A program made the position numbers and the translations under genes. A DNA stretch of 64,000 bases from Pseudomonadota bacterium (lineage in GTDB: Bacteria > Pseudomonadota > Alphaproteobacteria > Sphingomonadales > Sphingomonadaceae). The notes below the pieces were generated by a model that was given only the letters and a program-made list of their open reading frames with translations, did not search any database and was not told the origin of the DNA. The stretch lies in the NCBI GenBank assembly GCA_023400405.1, contig JAEXFD010000013.1:310001-374000 (forward strand), written 5' to 3'. Shown in pieces: positions 43,435 through 53,127 of this stretch. How positions within the stretch are numbered: position 1 is the stretch's first letter; each line of letters opens with the position of its first letter.

Positions 43435-44651
43435 TCCGCGCCGTGCGCCAGCTCCGCGCCGCCACGCGCGACTTCGTGTCGAGCGAAGCGGCGGGCGGCG
43501 TTGCGCTGATGCTCGCCTCGGCGGCGGCGCTGATCGTCGCCAATTCGCCACTCGCTCCCGGCTATTTCGCCGCGCTCCAGGCGCATGCCGGCCCCGCGAT
43601 CCTCGCCGGGCATCCGATGACGGTGCAGCTGTGGATCAATGACGGGCTGATGGCGATCTTCTTCCTGCTCGTCGGGTTGGAGATCAAGGCCGAGGTCGTC
43701 GATGGCCGACTCGCCCGCTGGAGCCAGCGGACCCTGCCGGTGATCGCCGCCGCGGCCGGGATGGCGGTGCCGGCCCTGCTCTATCTCGCCGTGGCCGGAT
43801 CGACCGACGGCCTGGCGCGCGGCTGGGCGATCCCGGCGGCGACCGACATCGCCTTCGCGATCGGGCTGATGGGGCTGCTCGGCAAGCGGGCGCCCGCGTC
43901 GCTCAAGCTGCTGCTCACCACCATCGCCATCGTCGACGACATGGGCGCCGTGGCGATCATCGCGCTCGCCTATACCGCGCATCTCGACCTGGGTGCGCTC
44001 GCCGCGGCAGGAGCGGTGCTGGCCGCGATGATCGCGCTCAACCGCTTCCAGGTGAAGTGGCTCTCACCCTATCTGCTGCTTACCGCGCTGCTCTGGTTCT
44101 TCACCTTCCGCTCGGGCGTGCACGCCACCGTCGCGGGCGTCGCGGCGGCGCTGACCATCCCGATGAAGCCGCTGCACCGGCTCGAGCACCTGCTCAATCC
44201 CTTGGTGGCGTTCGGGGTGGTGCCGCTGTTCGGCTTTGCCAATGCCGGCGTCTCCTTCGCCGGGATCGGGCCGGAGACGCTGCTCGCGCCGCTCCCGCTC
44301 GGCATCGCGCTGGGCCTGTTCGCGGGCAAGCAGGTCGGCGTGTTCGGCAGCATCTGGGCGGCGGTGCGCCTGGGCCTCGCACCGCGGCCCGAGGCGCGCT
44401 GGCGGCAGGTCTATGGCATGGCGCTGCTTGCCGGCATCGGCTTCACGATGAGCCTGTTCATCGGCGGCCTGGCCTTTCCCGGCGACGCGACGCTCGAAGC
44501 CGAAGTGAAGATCGGCGTGCTCGCCGGATCGCTGCTCTCGGCCGTGGCGGGCTATCTGCTCCTGCGCTCGACCAGCACGGCCAGGCCGCAGATCGCGAGG
44601 CCGCCAAGCGCCAGCGCGGATCCCACCAGCCCGGTCGACGTCCAGCCATAG
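43431..44651 (+). CDS. nhaA: Na+/H+ antiporter NhaA
   Basis: This 406-residue antiporter exchanges sodium for protons for pH and salt homeostasis. Key regions: FLLVGLEIKAEVVDG, IPAATDIAFAIGLMGLLGKRAPASLKLLLTTIAIVDDMGAVAIIALAY (with the transport aspartates), and IGFTMSLFIGGLAFPG. The last about 33 codons (Ser/Thr/Pro/Ala-rich) overlap the 3' end of a minus-strand MFS gene by 100 bases. The ATG overlaps the lysK stop. Confidence 0.95.
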   Translation: MIRAVRQLRAATRDFVSSEAAGGVALMLASAAALIVANSPLAPGYFAALQAHAGPAILAGHPMTVQLWINDGLMAIFFLLVGLEIKAEVVDGRLARWSQRTLPVIAAAAGMAVPALLYLAVAGSTDGLARGWAIPAATDIAFAIGLMGLLGKRAPASLKLLLTTIAIVDDMGAVAIIALAYTAHLDLGALAAAGAVLAAMIALNRFQVKWLSPYLLLTALLWFFTFRSGVHATVAGVAAALTIPMKPLHRLEHLLNPLVAFGVVPLFGFANAGVSFAGIGPETLLAPLPLGIALGLFAGKQVGVFGSIWAAVRLGLAPRPEARWRQVYGMALLAGIGFTMSLFIGGLAFPGDATLEAEVKIGVLAGSLLSAVAGYLLLRSTSTARPQIARPPSASADPTSPVDVQP

Positions 44652-45730
44652 CCCGCGGCGATCGCCATGCCGCCGAGCCAGGGGCCGAGCGCATTGGCGG
44701 TGTTGAACGCGGAATGGTTGAGTGCAGCGGCCAGTGCCTGAGCGTCGCCCGCCACGTCCATCAGCCGCGTTTGCAGCACGGGGCCCAGCGCTCCGGCGAA
44801 ACCGATCGCGAACACGTCGAGGCAGATCGACCAGAGCTGCGGCGCGGCGAGCGGATAGAGGGAGAGCATCACCGCGCTGGTCACCAGCAGCCCCGCCGCG
44901 CTGGGCATCAGCGCGCGATCGGCAAATTTGGGCACGACGATATTGCCTGCCGTCATCCCTGCCCCGAAGATCGCGAGCACGATCGGGATCGTCGATGCCG
45001 GGACTCGCGTGACATCGAGCAGGGTCGAGGCGACATAGGTATAGACGCAGAACATGCCGCCGAAGCCAATCGCGCTGATGCCGAGCGTCAGCCACACTTG
45101 CCCCTTCGCCAACGCGCCGAGTTCGCGCAGCGGGCTGGCGGCGCGATCGGGCCGGTCGCGCGGCGCGAACAGGAAGACGAGCAGCACGGTGAGCAGCGCC
45201 AGCGCCGCGACCACGCCGAAGCCCCAGCGCCAGCCGACCGCCTGGCCGAGCCAGTTCGCCGCCGGCACCCCGATCACGGTGGCGACTGTTAGCCCGAGCA
45301 ACACGCGCCCCACCGCCTGCGAGCGCTTGTCCGTCGGCACCAGCCCGGCCGCGACCAGCGAGGCAATGCCGAAATAGGCGCCGTGCGGCAGTCCGCTGAG
45401 GAAACGGAAGGCCAGCATCCAATGATAGGTCGGCGCCAGGGCCGAGAGCCCGTTGAACAGTGCGAACATGCCCATCAGCACCAGCAGCAAATCACGCCGC
45501 GCCATCTTCGCGCCGAGCACCGCGAGCAGCGGCGCGCCAACCACCACGCCGAGCGCATAGGCGCTGATCACGTGCCCGGCGGTCGGCGCATCGATGTGGA
45601 GGCCCTGGGCGAAATAGGGAACGAGGCTCATCGTCGCGAATTCGGTCGTACCGATCGCGAAGCCGCCCATGGCGAGCGCGAAATGGACGAGGCCGACCGG
45701 CGGTGCGCGATGGGCGGCGGGGGCATGCAT
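44552..45730 (-). CDS. MFS transporter (AraJ-like)
   Basis: This 392-residue, 12-span transporter has an opening typical of sugar-efflux/AraJ-type permeases (VHFALAMGGFAIGTTEFATMSLVPYFAQGLHIDAPTAGHVISAYALGVVVGAPLLAVLGAKMARRDLLL). The substrate is unknown. Its last about 33 codons are antisense to nhaA. I chose the ATG at 45730; the frame stays open further up but that part is not protein-like. Confidence 0.87.
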   Translation of the reverse strand: MHAPAAHRAPPVGLVHFALAMGGFAIGTTEFATMSLVPYFAQGLHIDAPTAGHVISAYALGVVVGAPLLAVLGAKMARRDLLLVLMGMFALFNGLSALAPTYHWMLAFRFLSGLPHGAYFGIASLVAAGLVPTDKRSQAVGRVLLGLTVATVIGVPAANWLGQAVGWRWGFGVVAALALLTVLLVFLFAPRDRPDRAASPLRELGALAKGQVWLTLGISAIGFGGMFCVYTYVASTLLDVTRVPASTIPIVLAIFGAGMTAGNIVVPKFADRALMPSAAGLLVTSAVMLSLYPLAAPQLWSICLDVFAIGFAGALGPVLQTRLMDVAGDAQALAAALNHSAFNTANALGPWLGGMAIAAGYGWTSTGLVGSALALGGLAICGLAVLVERRSR

Positions 45731-45896
45731 CGTGCACAAGTGGCCATGCTGCGATGCAGCGTCAATGGCGTCGTGGTCGTAGATGGCGCAGCGTGGCGGC
45801 CGGGCATCGAACGAAGGACGCGGATTGAACGCGGATCGCCCCGGCGCGTTCTTGCCTCCGCACCGGCGCAATTCGCGCCCGTTCGAGGAGAAGATC

Positions 45897-46094
45897 ATGG
45901 CCGAAACCCCCGCAATCCCCCAGTCCAACGGCAAGACCGCGCTCGCCGACGATTTCCGCACCCATTTCTCCGGCAACGCGCCGCTCACCGAGAAGGTGAA
46001 GAGCTTCGCCAAGGCGCGTCCCTGGACCAGCGCAGCCTTTCTCGGCCTGGCGGGGCTGGCCGTGCTCAATTCGGTGCGCGGCGTCCGCGCCTGA
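45897..46094 (+). CDS. Small single-span membrane protein
   Basis: This is a 65-residue protein with a strong GAGGAG site six bases before the ATG. The first 40 residues are polar (TALADDFRTHFSGNAPLTEKVKSFAKARPW) and residues about 42-60 form one hydrophobic helix. It resembles small stress-related or ElaB/DUF883-like membrane proteins in layout only. Function unknown; followed by a good terminator, so a stand-alone transcript is likely. Confidence 0.65.
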   Translation: MAETPAIPQSNGKTALADDFRTHFSGNAPLTEKVKSFAKARPWTSAAFLGLAGLAVLNSVRGVRA

Positions 46095-46106
46095 ACCAAA
46101 CGAAAC

Positions 46107-46138
46107 GGGGCGGCCGCACCGGCAAGGTGCGCCGCCCC
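46107..46138. terminator. Bidirectional stem-loop after small membrane protein and etfA
   Basis: GGGGCGG-C-CGCACC pairs with GGTGCG-CCGCCCC around a five-base loop, with one bulged C, between convergent genes. It is flanked by AAACGAAAC and ATTCTT, fitting a two-way terminator. Confidence 0.65.
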
Positions 46139-46160
46139 ATTCTTCATCCGGCAGGATCGA

Positions 46161-47090
46161 TCAGAGCTTTTCGGTCAGCTCCGGCACGATCTTGAACAGG
46201 TCGCCGACCAGGCCGATGTCCGCCACCTGGAAGATCGGGGCGTCTTCGTCCTTGTTGATCGCGACGATCGTCTTCGAATCCTTCATGCCGGCAAGATGCT
46301 GGATCGCGCCCGAGATGCCGACCGCGACATAGACTTCCGGCGCGACGATCTTGCCGGTCTGGCCGACCTGATAGTCGTTCGGGGCGTAGCCTGCATCGAC
46401 GGCGGCGCGCGAGGCGCCGACGGCGGCACCGAGCTTGTCCGCCAGCGGATCGATCAGCGCGTGGAACTGCTCCGAAGAGCCGAGCGCACGGCCGCCCGAG
46501 ACGATCACCTTCGCGCTAGTCAGCTCCGGACGCTCGGACTTGGCGATCTCGGCGCCCGCAAAGGTCGACAGCCCCTTGTCGCCCTCGCCGCTCACCGCTT
46601 CCACGGTGCCGCTGCCGCCGCTGGCGGCGGCCTTGGCAAAGGCCGTTCCGCGCACTGTGATCACCAGCTTCTTGTCGCTGGTTTGCACGGTGGCGATCGC
46701 ATTGCCGGCATAGATTGGCCGCGTGAACGTATCCGGTCCCTCGACGGAGAGGATGTCCGAAATCTGCATCACGTCGAGCGCCGCGGCGACCCGCGGTGCG
46801 ACGTTCTTGCCGGTGGTGGTCGCCGGGAACAGCACGGCGTCGTGATCCGCCATCAGCTTGACGACGAGCGGCGCCACATTTTCGGCCAGCGCATGCTCAT
46901 AGGCCGCATCGTCGGCGACATGCACCTTGCCCACGCCTTCGATTCCCGCCGCCGCCTGGGCGACGCCATCGACGCCCTTGCCGGCGACGAGCAGATGCAC
47001 TTCGCCGAGCTTCGCGGCGGCGGTGACGGCGGAAAGCGTCGCGTCCTTGAGCGCCGCATTGTCGTGTTCGACCCAAACCAGAGTCTTCAT
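46161..47090 (-). CDS. etfA: Electron transfer flavoprotein subunit alpha
   Basis: This 309-residue FAD-binding subunit passes electrons from acyl-CoA and other dehydrogenases to ETF-ubiquinone oxidoreductase. It opens MKTLVWVEHDNAALKDATLSAVTAAAKLG and has the FAD domain with VIVSGGRALGSSEQFH, GASRAAVDAGYAPNDYQVGQTGKIVAPEVYVAVGISGAIQHLAGMKDSKTIVAINKDEDAPIF. It lies 86 bases after etfB, with a repeat element in the gap. Confidence 0.96.
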   Translation of the reverse strand: MKTLVWVEHDNAALKDATLSAVTAAAKLGEVHLLVAGKGVDGVAQAAAGIEGVGKVHVADDAAYEHALAENVAPLVVKLMADHDAVLFPATTTGKNVAPRVAAALDVMQISDILSVEGPDTFTRPIYAGNAIATVQTSDKKLVITVRGTAFAKAAASGGSGTVEAVSGEGDKGLSTFAGAEIAKSERPELTSAKVIVSGGRALGSSEQFHALIDPLADKLGAAVGASRAAVDAGYAPNDYQVGQTGKIVAPEVYVAVGISGAIQHLAGMKDSKTIVAINKDEDAPIFQVADIGLVGDLFKIVPELTEKL

Positions 47091-47106
47091 ATCTTCCATC
47101 CTCAAT

Positions 47107-47175
47107 CCGTTCGGGCTGAGCCTGTCGAAGCCCGATTGAGTCACATCCGCCCTTCGACAAGCTCAGGGCGAACGG
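47107..47175. repeat. REP-like palindrome between etfB and etfA
   Basis: Imperfect inverted arms: CCGTTCGGGCTGAGCCTGTC-type sequence from 47107 and GCCCTTCGACAAGCTCAGGG-type sequence from 47149 ending AACGG at 47175. This is a widely scattered extragenic palindrome in proteobacteria, as I know it. Inside a two-gene message it may protect etfB mRNA or reduce etfA expression. Confidence 0.75.
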
Positions 47176-47176
47176 G

Positions 47177-47929
47177 TTACTTGGTGACGCCGAGGCCCTT
47201 GAGCTTCTCGACCAGCTCATCGACCGAGCCCACCTTGACGCCGGCACTGCGCTTGGCCGGCTCGACGACCTTGAGCGTCTTGAGCCGCGGCGCGACGTCG
47301 ATGCCGTAATCGGCGATCGCCTTCTTCGCGACCGGCTTGGACTTGGCCTTCATGATGTTGGGGAGCGTCGCGTAGCGCGGCTCGTTGAGGCGCAGGTCGG
47401 TGGTGACGATCGCCGGCAGCTTGAGGTCGACCGTCTCGAGCCCGCCATCCACTTCGCGCGTGACCTTCACCCGCTCGCCCGCGATCTCGACCTTCGAGGC
47501 GAAGGTGCCCTGGGCCCAGCCGAGCAGCGCCGCCAGCATCTGGCCGGTCTGGTTCGAATCGTCGTCGATCGCCTGCTTGCCGAGGATGATCAGGCCGGGC
47601 TGTTCCTCTTCGGCGACCTTGGCGAGCAGCTTGGCGACCGCCAACGGCTCCACTTCGTCATCGGCCTGGATCAGGATCGCGCGGTCGGCACCCATCGCGC
47701 GCGCGGTGAGCAGCACGTCGGTCTCCGCCTTGGCGACGCCGATCGTCACGACGACGACTTCGGTGGCGGCGCCCTGTTCCTTCAGGCGCACCGCTTCCTC
47801 GATCGCGATCTCGTCGAACGGGTTCATGCTCATCTTGACGTTGGCCAGATCGACCCCCGTCCCGTCCGCCTTCACGCGGGGCTTCACATTATAGTCAAGC
47901 ACGCGCTTGACCGGCACCAAGACCTTCAT
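47177..47929 (-). CDS. etfB: Electron transfer flavoprotein subunit beta
   Basis: This 250-residue subunit partners EtfA. Signatures: MKVLVPVKRVLDYNVKPRVKADGTGVDLANVKMSMNPFDEIAIEEAVRLKEQG and LIILGKQAIDDDSNQTGQMLAALLGWAQGTFASKVE, plus LPAIVTTDLRLNEPRYATLPNIMKAKSKP with the ETF beta signature. The start at 47929 follows an AGAGGA site. It is the first gene of the etfBA operon. Confidence 0.96.
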   Translation of the reverse strand: MKVLVPVKRVLDYNVKPRVKADGTGVDLANVKMSMNPFDEIAIEEAVRLKEQGAATEVVVVTIGVAKAETDVLLTARAMGADRAILIQADDEVEPLAVAKLLAKVAEEEQPGLIILGKQAIDDDSNQTGQMLAALLGWAQGTFASKVEIAGERVKVTREVDGGLETVDLKLPAIVTTDLRLNEPRYATLPNIMKAKSKPVAKKAIADYGIDVAPRLKTLKVVEPAKRSAGVKVGSVDELVEKLKGLGVTK

Positions 47930-48124
47930 CGAAATCCTCTCCATCGCTGGAAGAACGGCAATGCCAACCGCTAATGCCCGAGATTCCGGCCAAGTCCACC
48001 CCAAACCGTGATCAGCCATACCCGATCATCGAAAAATCCGGGCGGGTGGCCCTTTGCGCGGGCACTGGGGTTCACCCGAAATTCAGACGGGGACATACAC
48101 CTTCCTGCCACAAGGAGAGGAACG

Positions 48125-48415
48125 ATGGGGATACGCCATTTGATGACAGGGGCCGTGCTCGCAGCTGCCTTTGCCGTGCCGGGTCACGCACAGGATGCGC
48201 CCGCAACGACCAAGAGCGAAGCACCGGCCGGAAGCCCGGTCACGAGTCCGGCCGGCGGGCCGGCGGAAGGCAAGGGACGCACCTATACCGGCGGTCGCCG
48301 CAGCGCAGACGAGGCTTCGCCGGCGATCGATGCCGGCACCACGCCGCCCGGCCCTGCGGAGAAGAGCATCAATGAGAAGGGCGTGGCGGCATCGAAGCCA
48401 TCCAAGCCGAAGTGA
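48125..48415 (+). CDS. Small exported, disordered protein
   Basis: This 96-residue protein has a signal peptide (MGIRHLMTGAVLAAAFAVPGHA, cut before QDAP) and a mature part of low complexity rich in Ala, Pro, Gly, Ser and Lys, ending PSKPK. It has a strong AGGAGAGGAACG ribosome site and its own terminator, so it is surely expressed. No family recognised; it is likely periplasmic and unstructured. Confidence 0.65.
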   Translation: MGIRHLMTGAVLAAAFAVPGHAQDAPATTKSEAPAGSPVTSPAGGPAEGKGRTYTGGRRSADEASPAIDAGTTPPGPAEKSINEKGVAASKPSKPK

Positions 48416-48418
48416 ACG

Positions 48419-48457
48419 AAAAAGGGCGGAAGAGAGCCAGTCTCCTCCGCCCTTTTT
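48419..48457 (+). terminator. Rho-independent terminator
   Basis: A perfect 12-bp stem (AAAAAGGGCGGA and its inverse) ends in TTTTT three bases past the stop. A-run and T-run on opposite ends also serve the convergent sucC. Confidence 0.8.
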
Positions 48458-48487
48458 GCGATAAGGGGTGTCAGCCAGGCCGCTCGC

Positions 48488-49690
<1,203 letters not shown>

Positions 49691-49824
49691 GGCAAGCGCG
49701 CGCCTCTGGTTCGAAGATCGGGAATGCGCCGCCTAAAGCACAGGCCGTCCGTTGAATCTACCCCGTACGCGCGCGAGGGCCACGGTGGGTTCGCTTCGCG
49801 GCCGGATGCGGCTATAGCGGCGCC

Positions 49825-50325
49825 ATGTCGCTGCCGCTCGGCCTATTGCTGTTCCTTGCCACCGTCGCTGCGATGGAGGGCGTCGCCTATGCCGCGCATC
49901 GATGGGTGATGCATGGGCCCGGCTGGTTCCTCCATGCCAGCCACCATCGGCCGCGCACGGGCGCCTTCGAGGCGAACGACCTGTACGCAGCGATCTTCGC
50001 GGTGCCTTCGATCGTGCTGCTCTATGGCGGGGTGCAGGCGGGCTGGTGGCCGGGCTTTACCTGGATCGGCGCGGGCATCGCTGCCTATGGCGCGATCTAT
50101 TTCGGCTTCCATGACGTGATTGTGCACATGCGCGTGCAGCATCGCTACGTGCCGCGCTCGCGCTACATGAAGCGGATCGTCCAGGCGCACCGGCTGCACC
50201 ATGCCGTCGAATCGAAGCATGGCACGGTCAGCTTCGGCTTCCTCTGGGCGCCCCCGGCGGACGTGCTCAAGCGCCAGCTGCGCACCGGCGGTGGCACGAC
50301 CCGAAACCATGCCAAGGCGGATTGA
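49825..50325 (+). CDS. crtZ: Beta-carotene hydroxylase
   Basis: This 166-residue membrane di-iron hydroxylase of the fatty acid hydroxylase superfamily has all histidine boxes: HRWVMH, HASHHRP, HDVIVHMRVQHR and HRLHHA. CrtZ adds 3-hydroxyls to beta-carotene to give zeaxanthin, the base of yellow sphingomonad pigments. It stands apart from other crt genes. Some sterol-desaturase-like relatives share the boxes, but the length and box spacing favour CrtZ. Confidence 0.88.
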   Translation: MSLPLGLLLFLATVAAMEGVAYAAHRWVMHGPGWFLHASHHRPRTGAFEANDLYAAIFAVPSIVLLYGGVQAGWWPGFTWIGAGIAAYGAIYFGFHDVIVHMRVQHRYVPRSRYMKRIVQAHRLHHAVESKHGTVSFGFLWAPPADVLKRQLRTGGGTTRNHAKAD

Positions 50326-50358
50326 CGCCAGCGCCGGCGGCGCACACATGATTGGCCG

Positions 50359-50793
50359 ATGGAGCATCTCAACCTCCCCGAATCGGAGTGGCGCAAGCGC
50401 CTGACTCCGGAGCAGTTTCACGTGTTGCGCGAGGCCGGCACCGAGCGCGCCTTTTCGGGCCGCTACACCGACAACAAGGCCGATGGGATTTACGCCTGCG
50501 CCGCGTGCAAGCTCGAGCTCTTCGACAGCGCCGACAAATATGATTCGGGTTCGGGCTGGCCGAGCTTCACCCAGCCGATCGCGGCCGATCATTTGAGCGA
50601 ACATGCCGATACCAGCCATGGCATGCGCCGCGTCGAAGTCCGCTGCGCGCGCTGCGACGGGCATCTCGGCCATGTCTTCCCCGACGGGCCGCCGCCGACG
50701 GGCCTGCGCTATTGCATGAACTCGGTGAGCCTCGATTTTCGTTCACGCAGCGGCAATCCCGGCACGGCTAGCAGCGACGCTGCCGGCTCCTGA
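50359..50793 (+). CDS. msrB: Peptide-methionine (R)-S-oxide reductase MsrB
   Basis: This 144-residue enzyme reduces R-methionine sulfoxide. It shows EWRKRLTPEQFHVLREAGTERAFSGRYTDNKADGIYACAACKLELFDSADKYDSGSGWPSFTQPI, the zinc CxxC pairs (CAAC, CARC) and the catalytic Cys in LRYCMNSVSLDF. No signal peptide, so cytosolic, unlike the MsrA at 29245. The ATG follows crtZ by 33 bases. Confidence 0.95.
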   Translation: MEHLNLPESEWRKRLTPEQFHVLREAGTERAFSGRYTDNKADGIYACAACKLELFDSADKYDSGSGWPSFTQPIAADHLSEHADTSHGMRRVEVRCARCDGHLGHVFPDGPPPTGLRYCMNSVSLDFRSRSGNPGTASSDAAGS

Positions 50794-50834
50794 TCCTTGT
50801 GAGCGGGCCGAATAGGCCTTAATCGACCGCTTCA

Positions 50835-52955
50835 ATGGCATCGAACCCGACTGCTTCGCGCCGCAAGCCCGGCCTTTGGAAGCGCATCGCGCTGTGGACG
50901 CTGATCGGCGGCGGCGTGATCGCGCTCGTGGCCGTGATCGCGCTGCTGATCGCGGTCTATTCGACCAAGTCGTCGCTGCCGAGCTTCGACGAGCTCAAAT
51001 CCTCGCCCAACGGCCAGATGATCCGCGTCCACGCGGTCGATGGCACGGTGCTCGTCTCCTTGGGGCCGAGCTATGGCGAGTGGATCAAATACGACCAGAT
51101 CCCGCAGGTGATGAAGGACGCGATCATCGCGACCGAGGACCGGCGCTTCGAATCGCATTGGGGCGTCGATCCGGTCGGCATCGTCCGCGGCATCCGCGAC
51201 AGCTTCGATCGCAAGGGCCGGGTGAGCGCGGTTTCGACGATCACGCAGCAGCTTGCCCGCAACGTTTTCCTCTCGCTCAAGCGCTCCTATGGGCGCAAGG
51301 TGCGCGAAGGCATCCTCGCCCTCGCGCTCGAGCGCAAGTTCACCAAGCAGCAGATCCTCGAACTCTATCTCAACAAGGTCTATTTCGGCGGCGGCGCCTA
51401 TGGCATCGACGCGGCGAGCCGGAAATTCTTCGGCCACCCGGCGACCAATCTGAGCCTCGCCGAAGCCGCGGTGATCGCCGGCCTGGTCAAGGCCCCGTCG
51501 CATTATTCGCCCAGCGCCGATGCCCAGGCGGCGGTCGATCGGGCCAGCGTGGTGCTCGACCTGATGGCCGAGACCCACAAGATCAGCGAGGCCCAGGCCA
51601 AGGCGACCGATCCGAGGAGCGTCGCGCTCGCCCCCGAGCCCAAGCAGAACAGCGTGCGTTACTTCACCGACTGGGCGCTGCCCCAGCTCGAAGTGCTGAT
51701 CGACGAGACCGAAGCGCCGCTCGAAGTGTGGACGACGCTGGATCTCAACATGCAGCGCGCCGCCGACGATGCGATCCGCGCCAATGCGCCCAAGGCGGCG
51801 CAGGGCGCGCTGGTCAGCCTCGATCGCGACGGCGCGGTGCGCGCCATGGTCGGCGGCAAGGACTATGTCGCCTCGATCTACAATCGCGCTACCCAGGCGA
51901 CGCGCCAGCCCGGATCGGCGTTCAAGCTGTTCGTCTATCTCGCCGCGCTCGAGGCCGGGCACCGCCCCGACGACATGGTGGTCGACGAGCCAGTGACGAT
52001 CGGCGGCTGGAGCCCGCGCAACAGTTCGGGCGCCTTCCGCGGCCAGATGAACCTGCGGACCGCCTTCGCCTATTCGGTCAACACGATTGCCGCCAAGCTT
52101 GGCCAGGAAGTCGGCTTCTCGACCGTGGCCGACATGGCCAAGCGCTTCGGCATCACCACGCCGGTCGACACCCATCCGGCGATGGTGCTCGGCACCTCGG
52201 ACGTGCGCCTGATCGACATGACCCGCGCTTTCGCCTCGGTCGGCAACAAGGGCGTGGCGGTGACGCCCTATGGCATCACCCGCGTCACCGCGAACGGTGC
52301 GGTGATCTACCAGCACGAAGTCGATACCAGCCATGTCCTGGTCGCGCCCTATGTCGCCGCGCAGATGACCGACCTGCTGCAGACCGCAGTGGCGACCGGC
52401 ACCGGACGCGCCGCGCAGATCGGCCGCCCGGTGGCAGGCAAGACGGGCACGACGACGTCGAACAAGGACGGCTGGTTCGTCGGCTTCTCCTCGGGCCTGA
52501 CCACTGGCGTGTGGATGGGCCGCGACGATGCCAAGGTGGTGCCGGGCCTGCAGGGCGGCACGGCGCCGGCGCGCGCCTTCCACGATTTCATGGGCAAGGC
52601 CGTGGCGCGGCGCCCGGTCGAGCAGTTCGACACCCAGGTGACGCTGCCCGAATATCAGCTCGACGAAGAGAACAGCGCCTATGCCGAGCCGGACAACGGA
52701 CTGTTCGTCGATCAGGACGGCAATCCGCTGCCCGAAGGCCAGCAGCCGCGCGGCGACGGGACCGAACAGACCCAGCCCGATCCACAGCAGGACCAGGGCC
52801 AGGGCGACCAGATCGACCAGGCCTGGATCGATCGGATGACCGGGCGCCGCCCCAGCGCGCCGCGCGATTCGCGCGATCCGCGGGACATGCCGCGCGACGC
52901 TCCCCGGCAGCCGGCCCCGCCGCGCGACGAGGCCCCGCGCGGCGAGCAGTTTTAG
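50835..52955 (+). CDS. Class A penicillin-binding protein (transglycosylase/transpeptidase)
   Basis: This 706-residue bifunctional peptidoglycan synthase has a cytoplasmic tail, one span (about 19-43), a GT51 domain with catalytic Glu101 in ATEDRRFESHWG and the STITQQLARNVFLS motif, and a transpeptidase domain with SAFK at 361, SVN at 414 and KTG at 536. The last about 75 residues are a Gln/Asp/Arg/Pro-rich disordered tail. Shorter than classical PBP1a, closer to PbpC/PBP2D-like forms; the PBP class is clear, the exact paralogue not. Confidence 0.92.
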   Translation: MASNPTASRRKPGLWKRIALWTLIGGGVIALVAVIALLIAVYSTKSSLPSFDELKSSPNGQMIRVHAVDGTVLVSLGPSYGEWIKYDQIPQVMKDAIIATEDRRFESHWGVDPVGIVRGIRDSFDRKGRVSAVSTITQQLARNVFLSLKRSYGRKVREGILALALERKFTKQQILELYLNKVYFGGGAYGIDAASRKFFGHPATNLSLAEAAVIAGLVKAPSHYSPSADAQAAVDRASVVLDLMAETHKISEAQAKATDPRSVALAPEPKQNSVRYFTDWALPQLEVLIDETEAPLEVWTTLDLNMQRAADDAIRANAPKAAQGALVSLDRDGAVRAMVGGKDYVASIYNRATQATRQPGSAFKLFVYLAALEAGHRPDDMVVDEPVTIGGWSPRNSSGAFRGQMNLRTAFAYSVNTIAAKLGQEVGFSTVADMAKRFGITTPVDTHPAMVLGTSDVRLIDMTRAFASVGNKGVAVTPYGITRVTANGAVIYQHEVDTSHVLVAPYVAAQMTDLLQTAVATGTGRAAQIGRPVAGKTGTTTSNKDGWFVGFSSGLTTGVWMGRDDAKVVPGLQGGTAPARAFHDFMGKAVARRPVEQFDTQVTLPEYQLDEENSAYAEPDNGLFVDQDGNPLPEGQQPRGDGTEQTQPDPQQDQGQGDQIDQAWIDRMTGRRPSAPRDSRDPRDMPRDAPRQPAPPRDEAPRGEQF

Positions 52956-52989
52956 GGTCACCGTCTCCAACAAATTCGAACAGCCCGTT

Positions 52990-53081
52990 CCCCGGCGAAG
53001 GCCGGGGCCCAGTTTCCACGAAGCTGAAGTGACGGGACGCCATCGCAGCCGGTGGCAGCTGGGCCCCGGCCTTCGCCGGGG
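52990..53081. repeat. Double-hairpin palindrome
   Basis: A 23-base arm at 52990-53012 is perfectly inverted at 53059-53081. Each arm is itself a hairpin (CCCCGGC-GAAG-GCCGGGG). It lies between the convergent PBP and metallopeptidase genes and can act as a terminator. The sequence type is common between sphingomonad genes, from memory. Confidence 0.75.
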
Positions 53082-53127
53082 ATCAGCGTCTTTTCAAGCT
53101 CGCCCGAAACGCATCATCGGCAAAACT

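Noticed and set aside
49711..49740. GGTTCGAAGA resembling a tRNA T-arm
   Set aside because: No cloverleaf around it.
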